Source: a bacterium (GTDB lineage Bacteria; CG2-30-53-67). From it: DNA of 51,028 bases. The stretch spans positions 1-51,028 of the forward strand of contig CAKKPE010000084.1 of assembly GCA_919901565.1 (NCBI GenBank), in the 5' to 3' direction. The notes beneath the pieces were generated by a model. It did not search any database. It was not told the DNA's origin and saw only the letters and a list, made by a program, of their open reading frames with translations. Below, piece after piece: positions 42,127 through 50,894 of this stretch. Made by a program: the position numbers and the translations under genes. Within the stretch, counting starts at the first letter, position 1; the number at the start of each line of letters is the position of its first letter.

Positions 42127-42789
42127 ATGAAAAACCGGCAGTTCAAAGGAATGGTATGTAATCTGGTTTTACTCCTGATTTTTGCATCCGCGGCTCCGGC
42201 TTGGGCTGTAAACGTGGATTGGGATTCATCATTCCTGTTCCAGGGATCAGGAGTGGAGAATCCTCTTGTCCTTGTGGGCTTCAATCCTCAGCCCGAGCCT
42301 CCGGCCATGGCCTACCTGGATCTTGGGGATCCCGAACGTCCCACCCTGACCTTTTTTGACAATACGAATCCGTCCTTCAGAATCCTGTTCGGTATTTCGG
42401 ATGACCGTGCTTTATCCATTGTTTCTCCGGGCGCCCCTGATGCAAAGGGCCATTTTGAATTTCAGGCCTTGTATGCAGACACAGGAGGCATGGCCTTCGG
42501 CGTCTTGTTCGATATCACCACGTCATCCGGCGGGATTCCCGATCCCGGAAGCTGGGTCGGTTTCAATCCTCAGCCTGAGCCTCCGGCTTTGCCTCTGGGC
42601 GCAGGCGCCATGGGTTTTGATTTCAATTTTACGCAGATGTCGGATGCGATGTTGAGCTTCCAGGTCCTCGGTCCCGGCGGCAGTCCTGTGAGTTTTGCGC
42701 CCGTTCCCGAACCCGCCTCCCTGCTCCTCCTGGGTACCGGATTGGCCGGGATGCTCGGGTTGAAGCGGAGATGGAATTGGAGAACCTGA
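42127..42789 (+). CDS. PEP-CTERM protein with repeated FNPQPEPP motif
   Basis: A 220-residue exported protein from ATG 42127 after AAGGAGGG. The signal peptide (MVCNLVLLLIFASAAPAWA) is followed by a mature region with two copies of VGFNPQPEPPA, about 100 residues apart. The C-terminus is PVPEPASLLLLGTGLAGMLG with LKRRWNW, a PEP-CTERM sorting signal. FNPQPEPP occurs in assorted uncharacterised secreted proteins; its role is not known to me. It overlaps the fragment at 42771. Confidence 0.87.
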   Translation: MKNRQFKGMVCNLVLLLIFASAAPAWAVNVDWDSSFLFQGSGVENPLVLVGFNPQPEPPAMAYLDLGDPERPTLTFFDNTNPSFRILFGISDDRALSIVSPGAPDAKGHFEFQALYADTGGMAFGVLFDITTSSGGIPDPGSWVGFNPQPEPPALPLGAGAMGFDFNFTQMSDAMLSFQVLGPGGSPVSFAPVPEPASLLLLGTGLAGMLGLKRRWNWRT

Positions 42790-43052
42790 CCACCCCAAAC
42801 AACTTGAGGGATTATGGAGAAATCTGGTACCCCGACTGGAATCCCCCTCTTAATGGAACATTGAGCGACTCGGGTACCCTGACTGTTACTCTGGGATTTT
42901 TGGATGGTGAGCAGGGCTATATGAGGGCAGGCGCAGCCAGCAGTTTAAGGGCAAACAGTGTTGTTCCCGAACCCGCAAGTGCTGTGCTTTTTATTACCGG
43001 CGGAACACTATTGGCAGGCAGAAGTCACTTGAAAAGAAAGAAGAGAACATAA
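42771..43052 (+). pseudogene. 3' fragment of a third PEP-CTERM gene
   Basis: The 93-residue frame has no signal peptide, but after GTLTVTLGFLDGEQGYMRAG it ends VVPEPASAVLFITGGTLLAG with HLKRKKR, a full PEP-CTERM C-terminus. The beginning overlaps the previous gene by 19 bases. An exported protein needs an N-terminal signal, so this is most likely the tail of a truncated neighbour, left by deletion or recombination between PEP-CTERM genes. Confidence 0.6.
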
Positions 43053-43063
43053 CTATCAGTGAA

Positions 43064-43099
43064 GAAGCGGGGAAAAGCACAAGCGCTTTTTCCCGCTTC
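43064..43099. terminator. Hairpin after the PEP-CTERM genes
   Basis: Arms 43064-43078 (GAAGCGGGGAAAAGC) and 43085-43099 (GCTTTTTCCCGCTTC) pair with one G-T position. T residues are inside the right arm, not after it, so termination may be modest. Confidence 0.6.
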
Positions 43100-43195
43100 T
43101 CAGTTCTTCATTAACCCGGTTTCAGCAACTCAGCGATAAAAAATATTGATTTCCTTGATTTGGAGATACTACTGCCGCGCCCGCGCCCTGGCGCT

Positions 43196-44335
43196 TCAGC
43201 TCTGGAAGAGGATCTTGGCCTTGAGGATCAGGATCTCGAAGGAGAGCGCGGCCTTGAGCACGATCTTCTTGAGGTCCTGGTGATCACCAAAGGCGGCGCC
43301 GCTCACGGCGTTGTCCCCGTAGAGCACGGAAAAGACCCTCTTGCGGATGCCCATGGGGAAGGCCGCCGCTTCTTTGGGGTAGGGGTTGCCCAGGGATTCG
43401 AAGATATTCTTGTGGCAGGGGATCTCGATCAGAGGCCCCTTGTAGGGCAGATTGGATTCGGAGACCGTCGAAACCACGCTCGGATCCTTGACCGGGAACC
43501 GGATCTTGTCCAGGTCTTCCGGGGTTTCCCATTTCCCCTCGGCCTTCCATGCATGGACCTGGTCTCCCTTGATGATGAAAAGGATGACCCGTTCGAGCCG
43601 GGCGTTCGCAAAGGTTAGAAGGGTGTTTGCGATGTCTTCTCTGTTTCTTGCCTGTGCAAGACCCAGTGAGGCGCCGTCGAATGTGGTCAGGTCAATGGCC
43701 GGTTCAGGCCTTGGAGCGGGTACAGGTACAGGCTCCTGGGGCCTGACTTCCGCTGCGGCGGTCGCCTTGCCTGGAGCAGGGGCCGCTTTTATTTTATCTG
43801 CTGTCTGCGCCGCTGCGCGCTCTTCCTGGAGTTTTTTCTTTTTCTCTTCCCACTCGTTACGCCGTTTTTTCTCTTCTTCAGGAATAGAGACAAACCGCCT
43901 TTCCCGGTGTATGCGGTAGTACTTCTCCAGGAGGAAGCTCATTTTCGACTCGGTGGTCACAAAAGGTTTGATGATCTTGCCGGAGATGAAGCTGATCTCG
44001 TTGATCCCCTCCATGTTCGCCGGATCAATCATGGCGAGGTATATCCTTCCCTTTGAGGATTCAAAGGGGCAGACCCTGTACTTGCGTGCGAGGTCCTCGG
44101 GGATCTCCTGGATGATGGCTGGATCGATCTCTCTCAGCTTGACCGGCTCGGCTAAGGGGACATGGAATGTGCGGCTCAGGCCCTCCAGAAGGTGTTCTTC
44201 GGTGACGTAAAAGAGTTCCAGGAGGTTGGTCCCGATCCTTCCGCCGAAGATGACCTGTCTCTGCAGGGCCTCGCTGCAATGCGCCTCGGTTACATACCCC
44301 TTGTCGATCAGATATTGTGTCAGCCTGGGTCTCAT
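43196..44335 (-). CDS. MshEN/GspE-N-domain protein
   Basis: A 379-residue soluble protein. The first 150 residues (LTQYLIDKGYVTEAHCSEAL, then GGRIGTNLLELFYVTEEHLL and DPANMEGINEISFISG) match the T2SSE/MshEN N-terminal domain, which in some proteins binds c-di-GMP. A Lys/Glu coiled coil and a Pro/Ala-rich linker follow. The last 150 residues (NREDIANTLLTFANARLERVILF) look GAF-like. There is no ATPase domain, so it is an adaptor or sensor, perhaps of pili or secretion. A GGDEF-type protein lies upstream on the same strand. Confidence 0.75.
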   Translation of the reverse strand: MRPRLTQYLIDKGYVTEAHCSEALQRQVIFGGRIGTNLLELFYVTEEHLLEGLSRTFHVPLAEPVKLREIDPAIIQEIPEDLARKYRVCPFESSKGRIYLAMIDPANMEGINEISFISGKIIKPFVTTESKMSFLLEKYYRIHRERRFVSIPEEEKKRRNEWEEKKKKLQEERAAAQTADKIKAAPAPGKATAAAEVRPQEPVPVPAPRPEPAIDLTTFDGASLGLAQARNREDIANTLLTFANARLERVILFIIKGDQVHAWKAEGKWETPEDLDKIRFPVKDPSVVSTVSESNLPYKGPLIEIPCHKNIFESLGNPYPKEAAAFPMGIRKRVFSVLYGDNAVSGAAFGDHQDLKKIVLKAALSFEILILKAKILFQS

Positions 44336-44448
44336 AGAGTGAACTGTCCTGTAAAATCTTTTTAAGGTTTTGCCCTGTTCCCGAATCGGAAAGGGAGATA
44401 CGAGACAGAGATCCTAACCCGGCGGAGCCGGAACCAAACAGGATTCGA

Positions 44449-44466
44449 GGGTCCAAGGGGTCAAGG
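44449..44466 (+). repeat. 18-bp repeat, copy 1
   Basis: GGGTCCAAGGGGTCAAGG. The exact complement occurs at 44532-44549 and a third copy at 50895-50912. It is followed by GGTTCAAG, related to the TTGAACCC tandem array at the window end. Confidence 0.7.
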
Positions 44467-44531
44467 GTTCAAGTGTTTTTAACCAATTTTCATAATTAAG
44501 TACCTTAAGCTTATCACGATACCCCTAGAAT

Positions 44532-44549
44532 CCTTGACCCCTTGGACCC
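44532..44549 (-). repeat. 18-bp repeat, inverted copy 2
   Basis: Perfect complement of 44449-44466, giving a large inverted repeat with a 65-base spacer between the MshEN and GGDEF genes; it might also form a cruciform or long hairpin in RNA. Confidence 0.7.
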
Positions 44550-44626
44550 TGATGATGACACCCTCTCTGTTGGAGATGACCCGAAAATATTGTGACCATT
44601 CCGCGTACAATTTCATTCCTAAGGGA

Positions 44627-46024
44627 CTAAAGGGCGAAAGGCCCGGTCTTGGCCCGTTCCAGGTCGAACTCCGCTGCCTGTATGAGATCAATGATAGACT
44701 GAACCTCGGTTTCTTCCATGGATGAGACGCCGACCAGCACGGAAACCCCCAGTTCGTGCAGGGTAGGGTTTTTGAGCACCTGCTTCTGGAATCGTTTGGC
44801 CTGTACGGTCGCTCCGATATGACTGGTCTCGGGGAGGAGGATGGCGAAATCGTCCCCGTGGCACCTGGCCGCCAGGTCGGACTTCCGGATGGAATCACTG
44901 ATCAGGCGTCCGATCTCCTTCAGGGCCTTATCCCCTTTCTCATTTCCGTGGATCCCGTTGACCTTCCTGAGTTGGTTGATATCGATCAGGATAAGCGACA
45001 AATGACTCTTGTACCGCTTGGCCCGGTAGATCTCTTTTTCCCCCGCTTCAAGAAATTTGTAATAGCCGCAGAGCTTGGTGAGTGGGTCAAAGGAAGCCAC
45101 TATGGTTTTATCGTCATAATGAACGGACTCCAGGGCCTGGGCATTGAGCAGGGCGGATTTGGCGGCATTGGATATTCCTCTGAGGAACCGGACCTCCCGA
45201 TCGCTGAACGACTCCCTGGAACGCGCCGTGCTCAGGAGAAGTGTTCCGATGAGGTCATCGCCGTGTATGATCGGGACTACCACGAGGGAGAAGCATCCGA
45301 TCTCGTGAAGGATCTTCCGTACCGGGGACATTCGGTCATCTTTATCAATATCGGGGATGAGGACCACGCTTTTCTGCTGCAGCGCCTCCATGATCTCCGG
45401 ATATTTGTTCAGGTCGATCTCTATGTTCTGGAGTTCGGGGCCGTCACTGGTGGCCTCCACGATCCCTCTGGAGGAATTTTTGCCGATCCGGATCACGGAG
45501 CAGCGCTTGACCTCGACATATTCGGAAATCTTCTGGACCAGACAGTAGAGGATATCCCGGGTCTTCTGCTTGGCATGAAGGGTGCTGATCAGCTCATTGG
45601 TGACGACAAGATCCTCTCTTTCGTCTATGACCTGGTCCAGCCTTTTCTTGATCTGAAGGTGGCGCCGGATGTGCGCCATGAGCACGTCCGCTTCAAAGGG
45701 CTTGATCACATAATCATTCGCCCCCAGTTCAAATCCGGTCTTGATGTCTTTGCCCTGGCCCTGGGAGGTTACCATGATGACCGGGATATCCTGGGTCTGC
45801 TGATTGTTCCGGAGGGCTTTCAGGGTCTTGAGTCCGTCCATGCCGGGCATGACCACATCGAGGATGATCAGATCCGGAGAGAAGGTCGCCGCCTTCTGGA
45901 GTGCCTCAACGCCGTTTTTCGCTTCCTCGACCAGATAATGGTTTCGGGCCAGCAGATCTCTGAGATTGGAGCGGATGGCGGTGTTGTCGTCGGCAATAAG
46001 GATTTTTTCTCGGTTTTTCAGCAT
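44627..46024 (-). CDS. Response regulator with GAF and degenerate GGDEF domain
   Basis: A 465-residue protein from MLKNREKILIADDN (GGAG upstream). The receiver domain has DD, phospho-Asp in LIILDVVMPGMDG and Lys in DYVIKPFEA. The middle GAF domain follows (TRDILYCLVQKISEYVEVKR). The C-terminal GGDEF domain has FDPLTKLCGYYKFLEAGEKE and LILIDINQLRKVNGIHGNEK, but the signature is RCHGDDFAILLPE, with HGDDF in place of GGDEF. Diguanylate cyclase activity is therefore uncertain; it may be a c-di-GMP or GTP-binding effector. Confidence 0.85.
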   Translation of the reverse strand: MLKNREKILIADDNTAIRSNLRDLLARNHYLVEEAKNGVEALQKAATFSPDLIILDVVMPGMDGLKTLKALRNNQQTQDIPVIMVTSQGQGKDIKTGFELGANDYVIKPFEADVLMAHIRRHLQIKKRLDQVIDEREDLVVTNELISTLHAKQKTRDILYCLVQKISEYVEVKRCSVIRIGKNSSRGIVEATSDGPELQNIEIDLNKYPEIMEALQQKSVVLIPDIDKDDRMSPVRKILHEIGCFSLVVVPIIHGDDLIGTLLLSTARSRESFSDREVRFLRGISNAAKSALLNAQALESVHYDDKTIVASFDPLTKLCGYYKFLEAGEKEIYRAKRYKSHLSLILIDINQLRKVNGIHGNEKGDKALKEIGRLISDSIRKSDLAARCHGDDFAILLPETSHIGATVQAKRFQKQVLKNPTLHELGVSVLVGVSSMEETEVQSIIDLIQAAEFDLERAKTGPFAL

Positions 46025-46105
46025 ATTGAACTCCGTTTTCCCGGGCTGCGAACGGGCGCCATCGGTTAAATCGTATACTCCTATAATAAAAGGAAAACAT
46101 CTGTT

Positions 46106-46174
46106 TTGACAAGGATTTTTATTGATTTTATAGCGATTTCCGGTATTGACACCCCGGCTGGTATCTGATAAAGT
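46106..46174 (+). promoter_or_regulatory. Two tandem promoter-like elements upstream of the radical-SAM operon
   Basis: TTGACA (46106-46111) with TATAGC (46129-46134), and TTGACA (46146-46151) with TAAAGT (46169-46174), both with 17-base spacers, point to the operon at 46448. The interval 46175-46386 is gene-free and includes a CGCGAAGGCACAAAGACACA scrap. Confidence 0.45.
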
Positions 46175-46386
46175 CACGAAATATTGAACCGGAGACCCGA
46201 CTTGATGAACCGAGACCACAGAACGTTCGCATTTCTTTTTCTTCTTTTCCTTCCTACGGTTGATCTCATCTTTCCCTGATCCTGACCGACCTGAATTTTT
46301 TTTGCCGCGAAGGCACAAAGACACAAAGAGGATTGTGGATAGATTTTTTTATCTTTGATTTTTGATTCTCAAGATGTGCAAGAAAT

Positions 46387-46415
46387 ACTTTGATTTCCAA
46401 TTTCCGTGTGGTCCA
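46387..46415 (-). repeat. 29-bp dispersed repeat, copy 2
   Basis: Reverse complement of 40719-40747 with two mismatches; both copies are in leaders of unrelated genes. Confidence 0.55.
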
Positions 46416-46447
46416 ACATAAGCACGAAAGAGGCGAAATTCCAGAAC

Positions 46448-47593
46448 ATGATATCTTCTGCAGAACATTGTCAGTCTGTAAATCTCCCGGCAGAGATGAA
46501 GCATGTCCTGGCGGTTATCCGGAGGCGAGGTCCCAAGGCACATTTTGAACCGGGCCGAGCCCTCTCTTCGGATATCCGGATCGGGTACCTGCAGGGAAGG
46601 CCCGTGGAGCGGCTGGTGATCACCCTTCGATCACCGGGTTGTGCGTGGGTCCTGAAGGGGGGCGGGTGCACCATGTGCGGGCATTATCCGGGGACCACAC
46701 AGGGGATGGCGATTTCGTCTGAGGATTTTACGGCCCAATTCAGACGGGAGGCCGAGCGCTATAGGGGACGGGACCTGCCGATTCTCTGTCTGTACAACTC
46801 CGGGTCGGTACTCAATGAAGAGGAGATCCCTGAAGAGGCCCTCTCCGGCATTCTGTCCGAGGCGGCACGGATGGACGGGGTCAGGAAGGTGGTCCTGGAG
46901 AGCAGGCCCGAGTACTGTTCCGAGGAGAAGATCAACTGGATCCGGAAGCGGATCGGCGGAAAGGAACTTGAAATCGCCATGGGGCTCGAGTCGTGCAATG
47001 ACCAGGTCCTCTCCCTGACCCTCAACAAGGGTTTTGTCTCCGAGGAGTTCCGCCGGATGGCCGGGAAGATCCGGCAGTATGTGGGGATCCGGATTTATGT
47101 GCTGCTCAAGGGCCCCTTTCTGACCGAACGGGAGGCCATCGAGGATGCAGTGGCCTCCATCCGGTTTGCCCGCACGCTCTCACCCAGTGAGATCCATCTT
47201 GAGCCGGCCACGCTCCAGAAACATACCCTGGTCCATGCGCTGCACCGGGCCGGGCTCTATGGTCTCCCCTGGCTCTGGAGCATCTATGAGGTGCTCAGCC
47301 GTGCGGGCGCCGGGAACAGGGTCTATGTCAGCCCATTCAACCATATGCCCAGGCCGGTCCGTATCCCTGAAAACTGTCCGGACTGCTCGGTGCAGGTGCG
47401 GGACCTGCTGACCCGGCACTACAATACAACCTTTGATCTCCTGCCCATGGAACGGTTCCATTGCGCCTGCCTGGAGAGATGGCAGGAGGCCGTTCTGGAA
47501 GAGGATCCGAGACCGCTCCCGCTGCGAGTGATGCACGGGTTGAGGGCTGTCCGGGACGGGCTTTTGTGTTCCGCACTTGAGGAGGAGCCATGA
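46448..47593 (+). CDS. Radical SAM protein, RaSEA/TIGR01210-like
   Basis: A 381-residue protein from ATG 46448 (the frame is open from 46406; ATG 46496 is a later option). It carries a wide cluster motif C65-x8-C74-x2-C77 (SPGCAWVLKGGGCTMCGHYP), like archaeosine-synthase radical SAM protein RaSEA and Elp3 relatives and unlike the standard Cx3Cx2C. YNSGSVLNEEEIPEEAL and ESRPEY segments are family-like. In archaea the family adds lysine to a tRNA base; in bacteria its job is unknown. Its stop overlaps the aminotransferase start by four bases. Confidence 0.8.
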   Translation: MISSAEHCQSVNLPAEMKHVLAVIRRRGPKAHFEPGRALSSDIRIGYLQGRPVERLVITLRSPGCAWVLKGGGCTMCGHYPGTTQGMAISSEDFTAQFRREAERYRGRDLPILCLYNSGSVLNEEEIPEEALSGILSEAARMDGVRKVVLESRPEYCSEEKINWIRKRIGGKELEIAMGLESCNDQVLSLTLNKGFVSEEFRRMAGKIRQYVGIRIYVLLKGPFLTEREAIEDAVASIRFARTLSPSEIHLEPATLQKHTLVHALHRAGLYGLPWLWSIYEVLSRAGAGNRVYVSPFNHMPRPVRIPENCPDCSVQVRDLLTRHYNTTFDLLPMERFHCACLERWQEAVLEEDPRPLPLRVMHGLRAVRDGLLCSALEEEP

Positions 47594-48705
47594 GGCCGAG
47601 GCATTTCTTCATGGAGCGATGGCTCATGGCCAACCGGTCCCGCGTCCGCTTCAACCTGGCCGAGAGCGGTGTTTCGGATCTGACCCTGAAAGAGCTGGTC
47701 TCCATCTGCGATATCGATATTAAGGAGCTGATGTCCATCAGGCTGGAAGACGAGGACACGCGCGGGAGCGAGGATCTCCGGGAGGAGATCAGCAGGCTCT
47801 ATCCGGGAAGGAGCGCAGAAGAGGTTATGGTCACCACCGGGACCAGCGAGGCCCTGTTCATCCTCTTCCATCTCCTGCTCGATCCCGGCGATACCTGCAT
47901 CGTCACCTTTCCGGCTTTCCAGGGGCTCTATGAGACCGCCCGTTCCCTTTCGTGCCGCATCCGGTTCTGGGAACTGAGGTCAGATGAAGGTTTTGAGCCG
48001 GACCTGGACCGACTGACGGACCTCATGGACGAGCGGACCCGGCTGGTGGTGGTCAACACCCCCCATAACCCGACCGGCAAGATCATCCCCATGGAAACGC
48101 TTGCCGAGGTCCGCCGGATCTGCCGCGAACGCGGGGCCCGCCTGCTCATGGATGAACATTACCGGTTCCTCCCGCTCAACGGTTCCGGGGAGATCCTCCC
48201 TTCGGCCGTGACGCTAAGCGGGGACGTGATCGGGACCGGTTCCATCGTGAAATGCTTCGGGCTCATGGGCCTGCGCATGGGCTGGATGATTGCACCGCGG
48301 GATCTTTTATCCGCGTCCAGGGATTTCAAGGACTACCTCACCCATACCTTGTCCCCGGTCAGCGATTTTCTCAGTGTCCGGGCACTGAGGAACCGGGATG
48401 CCATCATGGCCGTGCACCGGGGGCACGTCCTGAAGAACGCCGCCGCGCTCAATGAATGGATGAGAGGGCATGAGGCTTTTTTCGGTTGGACCCCGCCCGA
48501 GGGCGGGGTGGTCAGCTACCCGAAGATTCTGTTCGGCATGGATGCGGACCGTTTCTGTCAGGACCTGATCGACCGGCAGGGGGTCTTCCTGCTTCCTGCA
48601 AGCTCCTTTGAGATGGAAGGGCATGTGCGTCTGGGATTCGGCATCCGGCATGGAGAATTTCTGGAGGCGCTGGACCGGCTGGACCGGTATCTGAAAGAGA
48701 TGTGA
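47590..48705 (+). CDS. PLP-dependent class I/II aminotransferase
   Basis: A 371-residue fold-type I enzyme. Features: TGTSEALFILFHLLL, NTPHNPTGKII (Asn-Pro-x-Gly), MDEHYRFLP (PLP Asp and Tyr), the Schiff-base Lys221 in GTGSIVKCFGLMGLRMGW and RLGFGI at the end. The closest types are the histidinol-phosphate and capreomycidine-synthase-like aminotransferases. It is placed between two radical SAM genes and translationally coupled to the first. The amino acid substrate is unknown. The start has GAGGAGGAGCC upstream. Confidence 0.85.
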   Translation: MRPRHFFMERWLMANRSRVRFNLAESGVSDLTLKELVSICDIDIKELMSIRLEDEDTRGSEDLREEISRLYPGRSAEEVMVTTGTSEALFILFHLLLDPGDTCIVTFPAFQGLYETARSLSCRIRFWELRSDEGFEPDLDRLTDLMDERTRLVVVNTPHNPTGKIIPMETLAEVRRICRERGARLLMDEHYRFLPLNGSGEILPSAVTLSGDVIGTGSIVKCFGLMGLRMGWMIAPRDLLSASRDFKDYLTHTLSPVSDFLSVRALRNRDAIMAVHRGHVLKNAAALNEWMRGHEAFFGWTPPEGGVVSYPKILFGMDADRFCQDLIDRQGVFLLPASSFEMEGHVRLGFGIRHGEFLEALDRLDRYLKEM

Positions 48706-48714
48706 GGAGCTCAG

Positions 48715-50871
48715 ATGAGAATCGGATTAACTTATAATCTGAAAAAAGACAAGGCCAAAGGGGGTCCTGAGGGGATACCCGATCCCTGGAACGACTCGGA
48801 TGCCGAGTATGAAGACCAGGAGACCATTGACGCCCTTGCAGAGGCGCTGCAGGCATGCACCCAAGAGCCTGTGGTCCGCCTCCCGTGTGATCCGGACCTT
48901 TCGGACCGTCTCCATTCAGTCCCCTTTGATCTGATCTTCAACATCGCGGAAGGGTGGGGCGGACGGAACCGTGAGGCCTTTGCGCCATCTCTGTTCGAGA
49001 TCTTCGGGATCCCTTACACGGGCTCGGACGGGCTTTGCCTGAGCCTGACCCTAAACAAGGTCCTGACCAAAAAGATCCTGATGGCCGAGGGGATCCTCAC
49101 GCCTGAATTCTTTGTGATCAGGGAAGCCTCGGAACTCAGGCATATCCCCTTGCCATTCCCTCTGTTTGTAAAGCCGTGCCATGAAGGGACCAGCAAGGGG
49201 ATCCGGAACTTCTCCATGGTGAGGAACCGGGACGAGTTGGCCAGGGCCGTGTCATGGGTCCTGACCCGCTACGATCAGCCGGCGCTGGTGGAGCGCTTCA
49301 TCTCCGGGCCCGAGGTCGCCGTCGGCATTATGGGGAACGGGCCTGATCTCAGGATACTCCCCCATGCCGAGATCCGTTTTACCGAGCAGAATCCCTTCTA
49401 TTCCTTTGAATGCAAATCCATGGTGGACGAAGAGATCCTCTGTCCGGCGCCCCTGGGCCCGCCCCTCTCCATGCGTATAGGAGAAATCGCCCGCGCTGCC
49501 TATGAGAGCCTGGGATGCCGGGACCTGGCCCGCATCGACCTCCGGATCGACGAGACCGGCGAGCCTTATGTCCTGGAGATCAACCCGCTTCCCGGTCTGT
49601 CATCCCGGTACAGCCTCTTTCCGGTCCAGGCCTCGGCCGCCGGCATGGACTATAAAAAAATGGTCCGTACCCTTGTGGAACAGGCCATGAAGCGGTATGG
49701 TATGGACATGAATCGGTCCAGCATCCGGAGAGCGTCAGGAAGCGGGCTTGCAAAACCCAGGGAGGATGAGATCTGGAAGGAGGAGGTCCGGAACCGGGTG
49801 CGCGAGCCGGAGGAACTGAGGCGGTTCCTGAACCTTGATGATGCCTACCTCTCCTGGCTCAAGGAGTATAGGGAGAGGCTTCCCTTTGCCGTGGTCCCAT
49901 ACCTTCTTTCCATAGCGGACCGGGACGATCCCGGATGCCCCATCCGGCGCCAGTTCCTCCCATCGCCGGAAGAGCTAAATGACCGGCTTGGATATGACGA
50001 TCCACTCATGGAGAAGGAACACGAGGCTGCTCCAGGGCTGATCCGGGTTTATGAGGACCGCGCAGCCTGGTGTGTCTCCTCGTTTTGTCCGAGTCTCTGC
50101 CGGTACTGCCTGAGAAGGGACCGGTTCCAAAGCTGGCGCCAAAACCCGCCGGGCCCGGACCGGATCGCTTCTGTGCTGAATGCGGTATCATTGAATCCGG
50201 GGATCCGGGACCTGCTCCTGACCGGAGGGGATCCGCTGGTCTTTGAAGATGATTTTCTGGAGGACCTCCTGTCGAAGATTCGCGAGCTCGATCAGATCCA
50301 GATTTTGAGGATCGGGACCCGGCTTCCCTGCACGCTCCCGAGTCGGATCACCAAGAACCTGCTCAGGATGCTCAGGAAGTTCCAGCCCATCTGGATCAGC
50401 ACGCAGTTCAATCATCCCAGGGAGATCACCCCGGATTCGGCCGGGGCGTGCATCCGGATTGCGGAGGCCGGTATCCCCGTGCTGAACCAGAGCGTGCTGC
50501 TCCACGGGATCAATGATACGGCGCCGGTGATGAAGGAGCTTGTGGAGAGGCTGGTCCGGATCCGGGTCCGTCCCTACTATCTCTACCAGTGCCAGCTCGT
50601 CTCCGGGACCGCCCACTTCCGGACTGCCGTGGAGCAGGGCATGGACCTTGTCCGGGCCCTCCGGGGCCGTACCAGCGGGTTCGCCATCCCCCTCTACGTG
50701 CTCGATACCCCTTACGGCAAGGTCCCGCTCGCGCCGAACTATTTTAAAGGCAGGGAGGACGGCTCGGTCATGATGGAGAGCTTCGACGGCCGGATCTGGA
50801 AGGAGCGGAACCCGGTTCAAAATGCAGGCTATGGAGATTCGAAAAAGAGAGAAGGCCTGAACCATGCATGA
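48715..50871 (+). CDS. Fusion of ATP-grasp (D-Ala-D-Ala ligase-like) and lysine 2,3-aminomutase (KamA-like) domains
   Basis: A 718-residue two-enzyme fusion. Residues ~1-335 resemble D-alanine-D-alanine ligase: FDLIFNIAEGWGGRNREAFA, YTGSDGLCLSLTLNK, LFVKPCHEGTSKGI, and the metal-binding IDLRIDETGEPYVLEINPLP. Residues ~365-700 resemble lysine 2,3-aminomutase: C458-x3-C462-x2-C465 (CPSLCRYCLRR), TGGDPLV, RIGTRLP, NQSVLLHGIN, PYYLYQCQLVSG, HFRT and the PLP lysine K669 in PYGKVPLAPNYF. Compared with the lysine enzyme, one substrate Asp is replaced by Gln627 while Asp664 is retained. It could make a beta-amino acid and ligate it. GAGGAGCTCAG precedes ATG. Confidence 0.88.
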   Translation: MRIGLTYNLKKDKAKGGPEGIPDPWNDSDAEYEDQETIDALAEALQACTQEPVVRLPCDPDLSDRLHSVPFDLIFNIAEGWGGRNREAFAPSLFEIFGIPYTGSDGLCLSLTLNKVLTKKILMAEGILTPEFFVIREASELRHIPLPFPLFVKPCHEGTSKGIRNFSMVRNRDELARAVSWVLTRYDQPALVERFISGPEVAVGIMGNGPDLRILPHAEIRFTEQNPFYSFECKSMVDEEILCPAPLGPPLSMRIGEIARAAYESLGCRDLARIDLRIDETGEPYVLEINPLPGLSSRYSLFPVQASAAGMDYKKMVRTLVEQAMKRYGMDMNRSSIRRASGSGLAKPREDEIWKEEVRNRVREPEELRRFLNLDDAYLSWLKEYRERLPFAVVPYLLSIADRDDPGCPIRRQFLPSPEELNDRLGYDDPLMEKEHEAAPGLIRVYEDRAAWCVSSFCPSLCRYCLRRDRFQSWRQNPPGPDRIASVLNAVSLNPGIRDLLLTGGDPLVFEDDFLEDLLSKIRELDQIQILRIGTRLPCTLPSRITKNLLRMLRKFQPIWISTQFNHPREITPDSAGACIRIAEAGIPVLNQSVLLHGINDTAPVMKELVERLVRIRVRPYYLYQCQLVSGTAHFRTAVEQGMDLVRALRGRTSGFAIPLYVLDTPYGKVPLAPNYFKGREDGSVMMESFDGRIWKERNPVQNAGYGDSKKREGLNHA

Positions 50872-50894
50872 AGTCCGGAAAATAGTTATCAATA

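Noticed and set aside
44756-46069. A 437-codon plus-strand frame opposite the REC-GAF-GGDEF gene
   Set aside because: Antisense shadow with no family-like motif and no ribosome site.
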